A stretch of DNA of 64,000 nucleotides from positions 17,732,001 to 17,796,000 of the forward strand of contig CM121341.1 in assembly GCA_051530055.1 (NCBI GenBank), written 5' to 3'. The DNA comes from Neoechinorhynchus agilis. Taxonomy: Eukaryota; Acanthocephala. This document shows positions 34,531 through 45,500 of this stretch, piece after piece. Below the pieces are notes generated by a model. The model did not search any database, was not told the DNA's origin, and saw nothing but the letters and a program-made list of their open reading frames with translations. The position numbers and the translations under genes were made by a program. Every line of letters begins with the position of its first letter. The first letter of the stretch is position 1.

Positions 34531-34850
34531 TATGAAGCAAGGGTGGAACACAACGATGGAACGTATATCAGTCCTCCGTTCGTTTTAGATAGATAGTTAG
34601 AATGGAATAAATATATTAGTTTGGCTGCGCATGTGAACTTTATTTTGACGAGATCCACAAAATGTACATTTGTTTCCTGTGTTCTTATTTTTATCGAGCG
34701 TTTTTGAACTGGGTTGAGAAAACATAGTTAAAAAACTATGAACGAGTGGCATCAGGAGGATATAGGAAGGTCAGATCTACTCGATAATTGAGGAGGGACC
34801 GGATCGAGAGCTTAATGAAGAATTGATAATAAGTATTCTATAATTTATGT
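34531..34850. other. Intergenic, nothing recognised
   Basis: 3' flank of micropeptide gene 2; only short frames. Confidence 0.4.
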
Positions 34851-34985
34851 ACTTTTTGGTGATAAATAAAATAGCTATTGATTTATTATTCTCAATATTT
34901 CGTCCAGTTCGTCGGACTTCGTCAGGTTGCTCTATTGGCCAGCGTACGAGATAAATCAATATCTATTCTTTTCATCACCAAAGAA
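34851..34985. repeat. Inverted-repeat element with a family B hammerhead
   Basis: The outer arms (CTTTTTGGTGATAAATAAAA left; TTTTCATCACCAAAGAA right) are inverted, and TCTATT and ATTGATTTA blocks are inverted inside them. One well-formed core sits on the minus strand in the left half. The right half shows only the downstream part of a second, plus-strand copy. Confidence 0.65.
34893..34925 (-). ncRNA. Hammerhead ribozyme core, family B
   Basis: Minus strand: CTGACGA (position 7 is free in hammerheads), stem II AGTCC/GGAC with loop GACGAACT, then GAAATATTGA. The following TATTGA and TCAATA, ten bases apart, pair perfectly as stem III. The base after stem III is G, not the UH expected for cleavage, so activity is uncertain. 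Confidence 0.65.
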
Positions 34986-35171
34986 CGCAGAGATATAAAA
35001 TCGAGAGCAGTAAATGCCAGCGATAAAAGATCCATTTTTGGATGCTTTGGACATCATATTATCACAAGGTTGCTTGTATGTTTTTTCAAGGAAGCATGAT
35101 CAAAAACTGCGAAAAATATCAAACATATTCTTTCGGCATTGCAATCAATGGACTCCTCTGTGGTCTTCGAT

Positions 35172-35542
35172 TAGCAGAAACGACAGTTCGGTCTTCATTC
35201 TTCGAGGAAGGGCCCCAGACTTCGTGGAATGTCTGAATTAAACTTGTTTTAACTTTCTTTTAAATCAGAAATTTATTGTCGGAATTAAGTTCACAGACAT
35301 TTTAAGTGGTACTCTCATCCGACTTTGGCATAAACCTTTAAAACTTTGAGATGAGACGTTTCAATTGTCTATGCCAAAATGCTCATCGGCTTATACAAAC
35401 GATCAACTTGTACATTTTTACTGGAATCGGTTTTAATACCGCTCAATAAGATGAATAAACGCTAACAGTCATAACAAGAATCTTTTAAAGTTCTTCAAAT
35501 ATCTAGCAGAAACGACAGTTCGGTCTTCATTCTTCGAGGAAG
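35172..35542 (+). repeat. 39-bp direct repeat 332 bp apart
   Basis: The segment starting TAGCAGAAACGACAGTTCGG and ending TTCGAGGAAG is identical at 35172-35210 and 35504-35542. The sequence between is non-coding. It may mark the ends of a small insertion or a local duplication. Confidence 0.6.
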
Positions 35543-35974
35543 AGCGGTCTGCTATCGTCGAAAGAGTGAACTTCATAAATGATTAAACTAATAATATGAA
35601 CCAACAGGATTATAGGGAAGAAGACTGGAGTTCGATTATAAACTAATTAAAAGAATCAACCCCGTAAACGCTTTCATGGAGAAGAGACACTGATCCGACT
35701 CACGGGGTGTACAGAATTCAGTGCGATTGAGTGTAAATCGAACAAAGGATGCAGAGTTATCAAGAAGTGCATCACCCAACATATCCGCCATGTCCAATGA
35801 CCAAGATACTCTGCAATATGGTGCAGATTTTAATGGCACTCACTTTGTGGAAAAGGAACTTTAAAAACGCCTTGTTCTTGAGGCCTCACATATCGATGCG
35901 TCTGACACCACGGACGGAAGCAAAACTTTAGCTTCTTTCTTTCCGTCCCTAACTTTCTTTCACGATGATCGGAC

Positions 35975-38900
35975 TTGAATGTTACTGATTCTTGTCGGTC
36001 ACTTAAAAGAAGCAGCTCCGGCGGCCAGACAGCTACTGATAGTAGCCTGTCAACGTGGGGTCGGTGTGCTGCTCCACTTGGTGATGCGGCAGCGAACAGG
36101 AGCAACAAAATCCACCAGTGCAACGGGAAGAAGCGAGGGCGTCGTAGCTCTCGCCGACGACTTGAGCGTCGAAATGAGCGAAACTGTCGCCGGAGGCAAC
36201 GAAAGCGTCAGTCGAAGCTCATCGCCGTGAAGGGTACGGACTGTTCAAGTGGCGCTGACAGCCGTGAGCCCTTTGACCCAGCTATTTCAAATAGAAGAGG
36301 ACTACGAATCGGATCCCTGAATTGTAGGAGTCTGCGAGCGCAATAGCGTAGGGGAACCCTGGCCAAATTGGCAAGGGACTCCAGAATGGATCTTGTGTTT
36401 TTGCAAGAATTGCGCATAAGAGGCCTGTCAGACACAGACGTAAATCAGGAGGATTTAGGAGGAGGCTGGTCATTATCTTGCCTATCTGCGGACAGTCGAG
36501 GAAATGGAGGTATAGGCGTTTGTTTATCACCCCGCCTCCGAAACTCAGCACTATGCAGTATTATAACTGACTGAATCCTTCGTGTCAGCATAAAGCTTCG
36601 ATCGAGAAATCTCTATGCTTTTGGCGCATATTCACCGACCTCCTCGTCGGGTGAAGAGGCGGTTGAAGGATTTTATGGAAATCTAGCCGAAGCATTGGAT
36701 GATGTACCGAACAGAGACACCCTCCTAATAGCCGGTGACTTCAGCACGATTTTACCGCATTCCGAAAGATCACTATATGTGTTGAAAGGCGAGAATCGGA
36801 ACAGCCGGTACTTGGTTGAGGCGCTGGAGCGGCATGATCTCGTGTCTGCTAACACTTTATTCCGGAAACGTCCGTGGCGTTTGGCGACGTTTATGGGTCA
36901 AAAGAATCCGTCCAAACATGCCATGGGAAAAAATCTTAAGAGACGCTTAGCTCAGCTTGACTATATATTGTTGAGACGTAGGGAAAAATGTCGGGTCAAA
37001 AACGCTGACACATTCACAATTGATGGGCTACCGACCACAAGTTGGTGATGTGTCAGTTGAACATGAGTGACTCGTTGTTCCGTACGCCTCAGCATCCTCC
37101 ACGTCCGTTCTATGGCGCCCTCGCTAATGAGGAGAAGAGGAAAGAGTTAGATATTGAACTAGAGAATCAACTGAGCTCGAAGCCAGCTGCTGAAACGGAT
37201 ATTGATTTTTATTACAAGTCAATCTGCGACGCAGTGACCGAAGCGGCCGAGAAAACCCTCCCAAAAATTAGGCGTATAAAAGTTGCAAAGGTTATATGGC
37301 AGGAAGACTGTGAATTTATGGCAATGGCTGAGCAGATCAAAACTCAAAGAAAAAGAGGAAAACAATCTGAGGCTCGCATTGCAAGTCTTGAATTTGCCAA
37401 CCTCTATAATAAAGAGCAAAAGGCTTCGATAGAGGATGCAGTTCGCGGGATAGCATATAAGGAAGGTTTTGTTCGTACCTCCTTAGCATGGACAGCGATA
37501 AACACTCTCACAGGAAGATCCCAAAGACAGCCAACTTTGATTGAAGGTCCCTCCCCGGAAATCAGAAAAAAAGAATCGCAAATTATTTTGCGGAAATTCT
37601 CAATTCGCCATTATCGTCTTTGGAAGTGAGTCCTGCACTTCCAAAAGGCACAATCGTCCCAAGCACTTAGGCATACTTCACTGGACCGATTTCCGTGAAG
37701 GAAGCGATCGCTGCGGCGAAAATGATGCGTGCGGGACGTGCATGAGACCCAGATGGGATAATGGCAAAGGTACTGAGGTTTGAATCTATTGCCAGAAAAA
37801 TCATACCGATAATGAATGCCATAATGAATGATGGCTCAGTACCTCAAATCTGGCAAACGGCGCATTTAACAATGATCCCCAAGAAATGCTGCTCGACAAA
37901 GGTGGAGGACTACAGAGGTATATCCTTGATGTCCAACACGGCAAAACTTTTCAGCAGCATTTTGAGACGCCGAATTCAGCCAATCCTCGAACCATTTCGA
38001 AGAATTGAACAGAACGGCTTCAGGAAAGGTCGAAGCACCACAGAGCATATATTGGCTTGGAGGAGGATCCTCGAGGAGGCACGAATTCATCAAACGGATG
38101 TGACGCTGGTATTTGTTTATTTCCGTCGTGCTTTCGATTCGGTAAATCGAACGATGATTGGCGGTATCTTAAAGGAGTATGGAGTGCCGCCGATCATTGT
38201 CACATCCGTTATGGAATTATATAAAAACACAATATCCGCCGTCAAGACAGCTGACGGTTTGACAGAATACTTTTCCACCACTTCAGGTGTTCTGCAGGGC
38301 GACACATTGGCTCCTTTCCCCTTCGTCTTGGTGCTTGATTGGGTAATGAGATGGGCACTACAGAATGATGAAGATGGATTTCTTCTGTTGAGGAAAAGAG
38401 GTCGTAGGTATCCTGAGATACGCGCCTCCTACGTAGCATATGCCGACGACATCGTATTGATGTCCTCAACAGTCGAAGGAGCTCAACGCATGCTAAATAG
38501 ACTGTGCGAGAGGGCGAGTATGATTGGTCTGACCATCAACTCGAAAAAGACGGAATTCTTGACGATTCCGCATGTCGCGCATACAGTCTCTGGCGAAGGG
38601 CCGAATGGCGTTGAGCAATTAAAACAGATAGAGCGGTATGTCTATCTGGCAGCTGTCGTTCCTGAGGTGAGTGCGGATGTCAGCCGACAGAGAGCTATAG
38701 CTTGGAGAGCAATGGGGCAACTTAAACCACTTTTTTGACAGTGAGTCTTTGCCAGATGAACTCCGTTCGAAGCTGTTCAGGGCTCTAATTGAGAGCATTC
38801 TCTACTACAATGCAGAGACCTGGACACTTTCATCAACGGCGACGAGGCAGTTGGATCAAAATCATTCATCTCTCTTACGTGCGGCGTTCAAGGTCAGATA

Positions 38901-39250
38901 AAGTGACCAACAAAGCACTGTATAAGAGAGCCGGTGTCCAACCGCCCAGTGAATATTTGCGCCGCAGACGACTGCAGTTCACGGGCAATATAATTCGGTC
39001 CGAGGCATCTTGCCCACAGGTCGTGCAACAGTTCCTTTTCTGGAAGGCAACGACATTGTATCGTAAAGGCAAAAAGAACTGTCGTACATACGATGACCTG
39101 ATTTTAAGGGACGCGAATTGCCCGCATAACAAGACTGCTGTCGTGTATTTTAGATTCCTTGCGGAGTCTAATTCTATTTGACGAGCTTATACCTACGGTG
39201 CAACGCAGGAAAGTACCGTTGCATACATACATACATACATACATACATCG
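35975..39250 (+). mobile_element. LINE with endonuclease and reverse transcriptase, decayed
   Basis: Open stretches in changing frames encode, in order, an Arg-rich lead (35975-36346, ending GLRIGSLNCRSLRA) and an APE-type endonuclease (LVFLQELRIRGLS, LIAGDFSTILPHS, RRLAQLDYILLRR). Next come a linker (37042-37629) and a reverse transcriptase (37761-38738: VEDYRGISLMSNTAKL, QNGFRKGRSTTEHILAWR, FDSVNRTMIGG, ASYVAYADDIVLMSS). A C-terminal region follows (ALYKRAGVQPPSEYLRRRRLQFTGN before residue 20 of the block). At least four frame changes or stops separate these pieces, so it is inactive. The 3' end is a (CATA)n tail. The RT and C-terminal motifs recall the RTE-like side of LINEs, but the clade is not certain. 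In YADD the catalytic residues are kept, while the first catalytic block reads YFRRAFDSV, replacing the usual first Asp. Confidence 0.85.
39222..39249 (+). repeat. (CATA)n tail of the LINE
   Basis: Seven CATA units end the element. Simple-repeat tails of this kind are typical of several LINE clades and mark the insertion's 3' boundary. Confidence 0.85.
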
Positions 39251-39745
39251 AAATGCTAAAAATAATTGAAAAACGCCACAAAACGCAGGGGTACGAGTGG
39301 ATATTCGGTCCCCGAACTTCGGGAATGGCTATTCCGCCCATACGAACCATAGTATAAAAAGCAACTCATACTTTTTATCTGACTGAAGATGCGAGACTTA
39401 CTCGCGAAATATTTCAATAAAAATGTTCTATCCGGAATGATCATCATTACAATTCAAACATTTTTAAATTATTTACTAAATATCCATTTGATTGTAGCTT
39501 AATATTTCACCGTTAAATTTACAATTCAACGTTATCCACAACTAACATACGACTTTAACAATAAACCCTCGTTAAGTGGACAAACAATTATTGTCAATAC
39601 AAACCAAGTGATACAAAACATGCCATTTTAAAATGTATACTTCGATATATGGATAAAATCGCCGTTTGCAATAACTTTGTATTGGATAAGAGGCGACGAG
39701 CGCTATTAAAAGATTATCTTTTGAGAGGCCAATACATTAACGAAA

Positions 39746-39958
39746 ATGGAAAACAAACCGGATTCCTTTATTAAAAGTGAATTGCCACCTCAATCAAATG
39801 AAAATGCTGCTGGTGAGTTCTCAAAAGTTGAAAAATCAGAAAAATGTTACAATTCCAATTTAGTTACCGAGGATAAAACGAAAGAGGAAGGCTCGGACCA
39901 AAAAGAAGCTCACAAATCAAATCGGAAAAGGCCTTATAGAGACATCGTAGATAAATAA
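39746..39958 (+). CDS. Possible small charged protein, 70 residues
   Basis: The frame starts MENKPDSFIKSELPPQ after an AACGAAA context and is rich in Lys, Glu and Ser throughout, ending YRDIVDK. No domain or paralogue was seen. Composition and a clean start favour a gene, but length alone is weak evidence. Confidence 0.35.
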   Translation: MENKPDSFIKSELPPQSNENAAGEFSKVEKSEKCYNSNLVTEDKTKEEGSDQKEAHKSNRKRPYRDIVDK

Positions 39959-40837
39959 TTAATAGTTTAGATTATACAACTATTATTAGTTTAGAAGTAA
40001 AAATAGTTTTTATACCAATGATTTGTGCGTTACGATCTTGCAGTATAGCAATTTTTTAAACTCAATACCATTTCTATATTTTGAAAAAACGAAGTAATTT
40101 ATTAATTGAATCCAATATTCCGGCATAATCGTGGACCTTTATCGAGGTTGCTTTATCAATGTATCCCGGCTGAATGTATAAATGAAGAAACCTTGATAAA
40201 GGCGCACTATTGTGCCGAAATATCGGATGTAATTAATAATTTTCTTAAAAATTTCCGCCATATAAAAACACGATCAATTCAATCTTCAAATAAATACAAT
40301 TTCGTTTTCGGGTGAAAATCCGTTCTCGCCGATTCAATTACCCAGCAAAGCGCCTTCAAATAGCGCCCAAAGTCTGTGTTTTTCACTTATCTTAGTCAAA
40401 TTATTCGTTTATTCTTTGGATTCGCTCTCGATTCTATGATAATAAATGTTCTTTATCTGCGCTAACGAATGTCGTTCGCTCAGTCGATTTCAGACTTAAA
40501 CTTCTAAATGAAAATAAGTCTTGTTCCATTAAACTTCGGCAAATGAATACATGAACCATCACTCTTTCTTTAGATACAAATAATTGTGATCACGGAAATG
40601 TGAGGCCTTTGGAGTTCAGAAAATATAGCAGAACTCTTGAAATGATTATGAGTCGACTCAGAACTCGCTTGAAATACCGTTCACGGCTCATGTTTTCATT
40701 TATCCGAAAATGAGGGGCATCTTTAGAGCAATCGGCCCTCTAAATTTTAAATGGCCAGCAAAAGTGTTCAAGGACTCAACTCATTTGACGAAAGCTCTTT
40801 ATTCTTCTTCGAAAGATCGTTCTAAGGATGCGTAAAA
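39959..40837. other. Intergenic, nothing recognised
   Basis: A 69-codon frame at 40106-40315 is the longest; no motifs. Confidence 0.4.
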
Positions 40838-41345
40838 TCGACAACTTTTATGATCTAGTTTTACGGCAAATCAGAGTTTTTAATAGGCCGATAATGCACA
40901 AAGATTTTTCTGGCTAGTTGTTAACGACAAAATTGTAAGTTCAAATAACGAAGAAATGTTCGTGAAAATATCTCCATATCTTCGGTCTAAACCGACGAAA
41001 CCCTTAAGCGTATACAATAGGACGTTTCGTATTTGAAACAAAATGCGGTTCGTTCTTTCGAGAAGTGGTCATTCGGCAACTTTTATGATCTAGTTTTTCA
41101 ACAAATTAGTTTTTGATAAGTCGTTTATGCGAAAAGGTTTTAGAGACGTTTCAAAGAATCGATCATTATTAGAATGGTAAAGTTGTGAGTTCCTATTAAG
41201 AAATGCTCGTGAAAATATCGCGATATCGTCCATATAAACCTACGAACCCTCTTAGCGCATTTTACAGATTCAAAATGTTGCGATGTCTTTTATCTAAACC
41301 GGCGAACCTTCTCAGGACACTAAATTGAACGTTTCGTATTTGTAT
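40838..41345. repeat. Diverged tandem repeat, period about 235 bp
   Basis: CAACTTTTATGATCTAGTTTT begins at about 40841 and again at about 41076. Further matching blocks follow at the same spacing: AAATGTTCGTGAAAATATC / AAATGCTCGTGAAAATATC and TAAACCGACGAAACCC / TAAACCTACGAACCC. A third partial unit begins near 41290 (TCTAAACCGGCGAACC). Non-coding. Confidence 0.6.
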
Positions 41346-41550
41346 CCTAGTTAGGTTCCTTCTCTCATCGTCGTTGGTCGCATCGAATTCGGCGATTTGT
41401 CAGGATCTCCGCTTATAGGGTGTTTTTTCTGGACCCTGAAGGAGTAAAACTCCGAAGTATTAATCAAAAATAAGTTTGTTTAGATAAAGTTAAAATCCAC
41501 GAGCATGTGAAAGTGGGGAAAATTATATATCCAAGAATCGCTTTAATTGA

Positions 41551-41583
41551 AATACTTCGTCCAATCACGCTGGACTTCTTCAG
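41551..41583 (-). ncRNA. Hammerhead-like core, family B, downstream of SPS2
   Basis: Minus strand: CTGAAGA, stem II AGTCC/GGAC with loop AGCGTGATT, then GAAGTATT. The last A of the GAAA box is G, which should weaken catalysis. It lies 126 nt past the SECIS on the same strand as SPS2. Confidence 0.55.
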
Positions 41584-41709
41584 TCAATTATTACTTGTAA
41601 GTTTTTAAATGTGTTAGTTGGTGTCGCGTAAATTGCTAAAGTAGCGGCAGTCGCAAAATATCTCAAATTGTGCTGGCCTACAACCGTTCAATCGCAAGAA
41701 ACATGATTT

Positions 41710-41780
41710 TTGATTCCACTTTTTTCCAGGAAAGCAGTCCACGATTGGTTTTCCGCAATCCTTTCATATCAATGGATCAA
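41710..41780 (-). promoter_or_regulatory. SECIS element of SPS2
   Basis: It lies in the 3' UTR 28 nt after the SPS2 stop, minus strand. Helix I pairs TTGATCCA with TGGAATCAA (one bulge). An internal loop leads to the quartet: ATGAA facing GGAA gives a U-A pair plus tandem G.A pairs. Helix II (AGGATTGCGG with CTGCTTTCCT, UU mismatches) then opens into an apical loop that begins AAAA and contains a CCA/TGG ministem. The ATGA-to-AAAA spacing is 11 nt. All of this matches a form II eukaryotic SECIS. Confidence 0.85.
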
Positions 41781-41807
41781 CTGGAGGAGGAGGAGCTGTT
41801 TGAAAAG

Positions 41808-42953
41808 TTACCAAAATTTAGGACATTCGATCACCTTTACATTTGATGACAAGATTTTAGCACAAGGCTCAGCTGCTTCAGATTTTTGAACAAAACCAAC
41901 TATAAATGCCTGATCTATATCTGCATCCACGTTAAATTGAGCGCAGAATTCTAGGGCATCTTTGGAAGGCATGACAGCCAACAAACCGCCAGAAGTTTCG
42001 GCAGCTCTTCCACTTAGGAGTTTGAATGGATTCCCGAGAGCATCGTCAAACTCGCTTGTAGACTTGATTAAGGGAAGTGTATTGAATACAAAGTCCACTT
42101 TTTCCACTTGATGTTCTGCTAGGTTCTGAGCATGGCCAAGAAGACCGAATCCAGTTACGTCCGTTATCGCATGAGTTTCAAATTGTTTCAGGAGTTTCGC
42201 AGCGCGGAGGTTAAGACGGGTCATTATCTTACTAGAGAAGTTGTAGACTCGCTTGACTTCCTCCGGATCGAATTTCGATTGAATAATTGCCCACTTTGAT
42301 GGATTTAACATCATTTGATGGACGTTGACAGCTACTTGGATACCGAGAGGCTTTGTAAGAACGATTACATCGCCAGGTGTGGCTCTTGTAGATATCACGA
42401 TTTCATGGAAAGGAACAACACTAGATGCAACGCCACCTAATAATACCCATTCATTGACAAAAAGTCGTTGGTCAGTAACCGTAATGCCGGCTTCATGGGC
42501 AGAGTCTTCGAATCCACGATATATCTCACGGTAAACTGCAGAACGAAGACTGTGGTCCTCTGATTCGTCCTTAGAATCAAGAGCAGTGGATATCCCACAT
42601 ATAAACGTCAGATTATTCACTTCGGTTACTCCAGTGGCATAAATATCCGAAAGGACATTGGCACAAGTAATTTTACCCATTTCGTAAGGTTCTTCGATCA
42701 GTGGATAGAAATAATCGATTGTTTGTACAAGAAAAAGGTCGGTACCAGGGATCTTTATTACACACGAATCCAAACCAATACCAACAACAACCTTATCGGA
42801 AACCGGTGGCTCCTCCTCAGTTTTCGTCAAACTTTTCACATCCTCAAGAAATGACCTCAACATCTCCCGAGGGATTTTACAACCTCACCCTTTTAGGTTA
42901 GAATACGCCGTGAGGCGGAAATCCGCCGGAATGCCTCCACTAGAATCGCCCAT
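41808..42953 (-). CDS. SPS2: Selenophosphate synthetase SPS2, a selenoprotein (UGA = Sec)
   Basis: It makes selenophosphate from selenide and ATP for selenocysteine synthesis, in the cytosol. The start is ATG 42953 (MGDSSGGIPADFRLTAY). The frame passes through an in-frame TGA at 42887-42885 in the context SNLKG-Sec-GCKIPRE, exactly where SPS2 proteins carry active-site Sec or Cys. It then runs open to TAA at 41808: VVGIGLDSCVIKIPGTDLF, QTIDYFYPLIEEPYEMGK, ITCANVLSDIYATGVTE, ITDVTGFGLLGHAQNLAEH, ETSGGLLAVMPSKDA. Total 381 residues, no introns. The downstream SECIS confirms recoding. An oddity is VTDQRLFVNEW where relatives have VTGGQTVLNPW, so a conserved GGQT box is changed. An upstream in-frame extension without ATG exists but is not needed. 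Confidence 0.92.
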
Positions 42954-43147
42954 ATCCAAGTTTCTTAAACTGATGCGCGATAAAGCAACAGAAAGAGAGT
43001 TTGCAAGTGGATACAGCGGTGCGAAACGATGACTAACATTTTAAGTTCTAAAAGTGCAATCAACGTTTCATTCTTTCAGGCACTACGTCGACATAAACTA
43101 CAGTTTGTCGGAATGTCTAATTTATATTAGATTAATTTCCTCCTACA

Positions 43148-43180
43148 CAATATTTCGTCCGTCTCGTCGGACTTCTTCAG
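43148..43180 (-). ncRNA. Hammerhead ribozyme core, family B, upstream of SPS2
   Basis: Minus strand: CTGAAGA, stem II AGTCC/GGAC with loop GACGAGAC, then GAAATATTG. All core bases are conserved. It sits 195 nt upstream of the SPS2 start, same strand. Beyond the core the sequence leaves the family consensus, so stem III was not found. Confidence 0.65.
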
Positions 43181-43189
43181 GTTGCTTTT

Positions 43190-45425
43190 TCAACTGTGAA
43201 CCTGAAATTGAAAGTGTTCAAGCTCCATCAATTGGAACCTCTACCCTGACTCAAATTACAGACATTGCCCCATTTTGGACTAGCACTCCCACAACTGAAA
43301 CTTTGGTTAACCCTCCAATACTCCTATTGGCTTCGTCATGTGAAGTTCAACAACATCTCAAGATATTACCTCGAAATTCATCCTCTCAATCTGAAATCCC
43401 AAACTGAGCTCTTGGCTGCATCATCCCCGAACTCATTGACCCTCTTACCCTTATTATAAATCACAGCTTAAAGTTATCCTTTTTCCAAAAAAATGGGCAT
43501 CCTATTTTCACCCTATCATTCCGCCCAATATCGATTCTACTCGCTCTTTCAAAAATTATCGAAAAATGTTTCAAAACGCGCAATTTTCCACTTCGCAACG
43601 ACAGGTTATCGCCCTTACAAGTCGGCTTCCGGCTGAAATTTTCTGCAACCGGTGCCCAATTTTGCATTTACGAAACGTTCCTACGTAACCTCGACAATAA
43701 TCCCTCTCACGTCACCCGCCTCACCCCTTCTCAAAGCCTGCTCCGATATTTGTCTCAATTTGTGGCAGATCCGCTGGATCGAATCTTACCTTCACAATCG
43801 CAAACAATACATTCACTGCCGTTCTACCTCCTCTATCATCCTATCCCTCACCAAATGCGTACCTGAAGGTGCCGTACTCACATTTTAATATTATCTTAAA
43901 AAAAGCTTAAGCCTCGCTCGTCTCAGTCTAAACTTTTCTTATACGCCGATGATCTCAGCCTCATCACTTAAATCATCACCCCACCTCTCCCTCTCCTTAA
44001 CCTCTAACGAAATCAAACACATAAAAGATTTCTTCACCAATCACAAATTCTACCTGAATTTCTCTAAATGCTTCGAAATGATCCTCTCATTTTCTCCCAC
44101 AACCACACCCGATCTTCCAAATGACAGCCGACGAGTCACCTCTCTCAGAATTCTGGGTCTCTAATTTCGATCAAACTTGAAATGGGACTCCCACATCCCT
44201 CCCTAAAGGTCAACACCTTTAAAATTTACCTATTAATTTTTTTCTTTGAAAAGCAAACTATTTAGATTAAGAACGTTGTTTAACACACACACGCAGTTTC
44301 TCAATATTCATGTATTGTTAACTTCGCAGATCCATCTCTTCGCCACTCGGAATCGTCGCAAGGACAATTGTAGCGTTGCTGCGCTGGATCGCGAGACCTA
44401 TGTTTTGCAGGAAGAACGTTCCTGCTCTTGGTTCTCCGGTTGCGATCCTCATTTTCCTTGACAGTTCCGCCGTGAAGTTCTTGGCCTGAAGGCTCCGAAC
44501 GTCTCAACGCCGAAAGGGACGAAGTGTGCCCTCAGGAGCTCGGCGTACATACCCCGCTTGCGTTCCTCCGCGGCAATTGCAGCGCCTCCTTCGTACCGTG
44601 AGGAATATCTTAGATTGGACAGAGCAAGGGTGTCCACACAAGTAGCGTCCCAGAGAAGGGATTTCCCTTCTCGCCGCGGGAACACAGTTATCCCGTCCGG
44701 TCTTCGACCGTCGAGTCTGCAGAGGTGACTCGGTTCGAGCAGATTCGGTGCGTGTATCGTGTTTAAGGCCCGACTAATAACCGAGTTAATCTCCGCGTGG
44801 CGAGCATACCTGCCACCGGACTGGCGACAGACGAGACCGTGTCTACCCAAAGAATCCACAAGGGCCCCACAACGACAGTAGTGTGGGACACAAATCGGGA
44901 GACCAAGTCGTAAGGACACTCCGATCTTACTGCTCCAAATTTTACTTCAGTTTTACTTTACCCTCCCTCACCTACAGCTATCCCGTCTTTTGCAGCCTGT
45001 CCAAATCAATAATCCGTCGCCTTGAAACGTTTCATAGAAAAGCCTCTAAAATCTGCACAATTGATTTCCCCCGCTCGCCAAATGCATTTATAAAATTTTC
45101 ACCAAACAATCAAAACGCCTTTCAACCCGACCACCACAATTTAATTCACATGTCGTCCATCTACCTCTGATGCTTTTTCCATACTACGCATTCTTCTCGG
45201 ATATCATAACCCGAAATTAACTAGATGAAAGACTCCACCTAACAAACTCTCCTACACCAATAACCACCTATTTTTCCGGTCGACTGGACCAGTCATCCAC
45301 TACAAAATAAAAATGACACATTCATTTAACCGATCAGATGGTTCGAGTGTTCACGAAGCCCAAAGGTACATGATTCCCTTACCTTGAACAATCAAACGTG
45401 TTATTGTTAAGTTGTGTTCAATTAA
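43190..45425 (+). mobile_element. Jockey-like LINE, 5'-truncated, decayed, with an insertion
   Basis: Frames in sequence encode reverse-transcriptase blocks: FRPISILLALSKIIEKCF-like text near 43.5 kb, LQVGFR, then an altered LYADDLSLIT block near 43.95 kb. After an inserted LINE fragment comes the C-terminal part, SLTYSYPVFCSLSKSIIRRL at about 44.96 kb. The 3' end at 45340-45420 is the block shared with the copies at 5.1, 21.75 and 49.8 kb. There are several stops and frame changes. The Jockey assignment rests on the RPISLL and LTYG-like motifs. Confidence 0.7.
44320..44930 (-). mobile_element. LINE fragment (C-terminal domain) inserted into the Jockey-like LINE
   Basis: Minus-strand frame 44919-44449 begins SLRLGLPICVPHYCRCGALV and carries the conserved run HGLVCRQSGGRYARH, DGRRPDGITVFPRREGKSLL and DATCVDTLA. 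A frame-shifted continuation (LQNIGLAIQRSNATIVL) reaches about 44330. Only the last 200 or so residues of this LINE family are present, so it is a strongly 5'-truncated insertion. Relatives lie at 46.8 and 48.1-49.8 kb. Confidence 0.7.
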
Positions 45426-45500
45426 ATTTTGTCGCTTGTTTAAATTTCATGTTTGAATCTTAAACGCTAAAAGTTACGATTATCTCAAATCTAGAATTTA

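Noticed and set aside
35014-35241. Overlapping plus-strand frames before the LINE
   Set aside because: They run through the 39-bp direct repeat and have no domain; likely chance.
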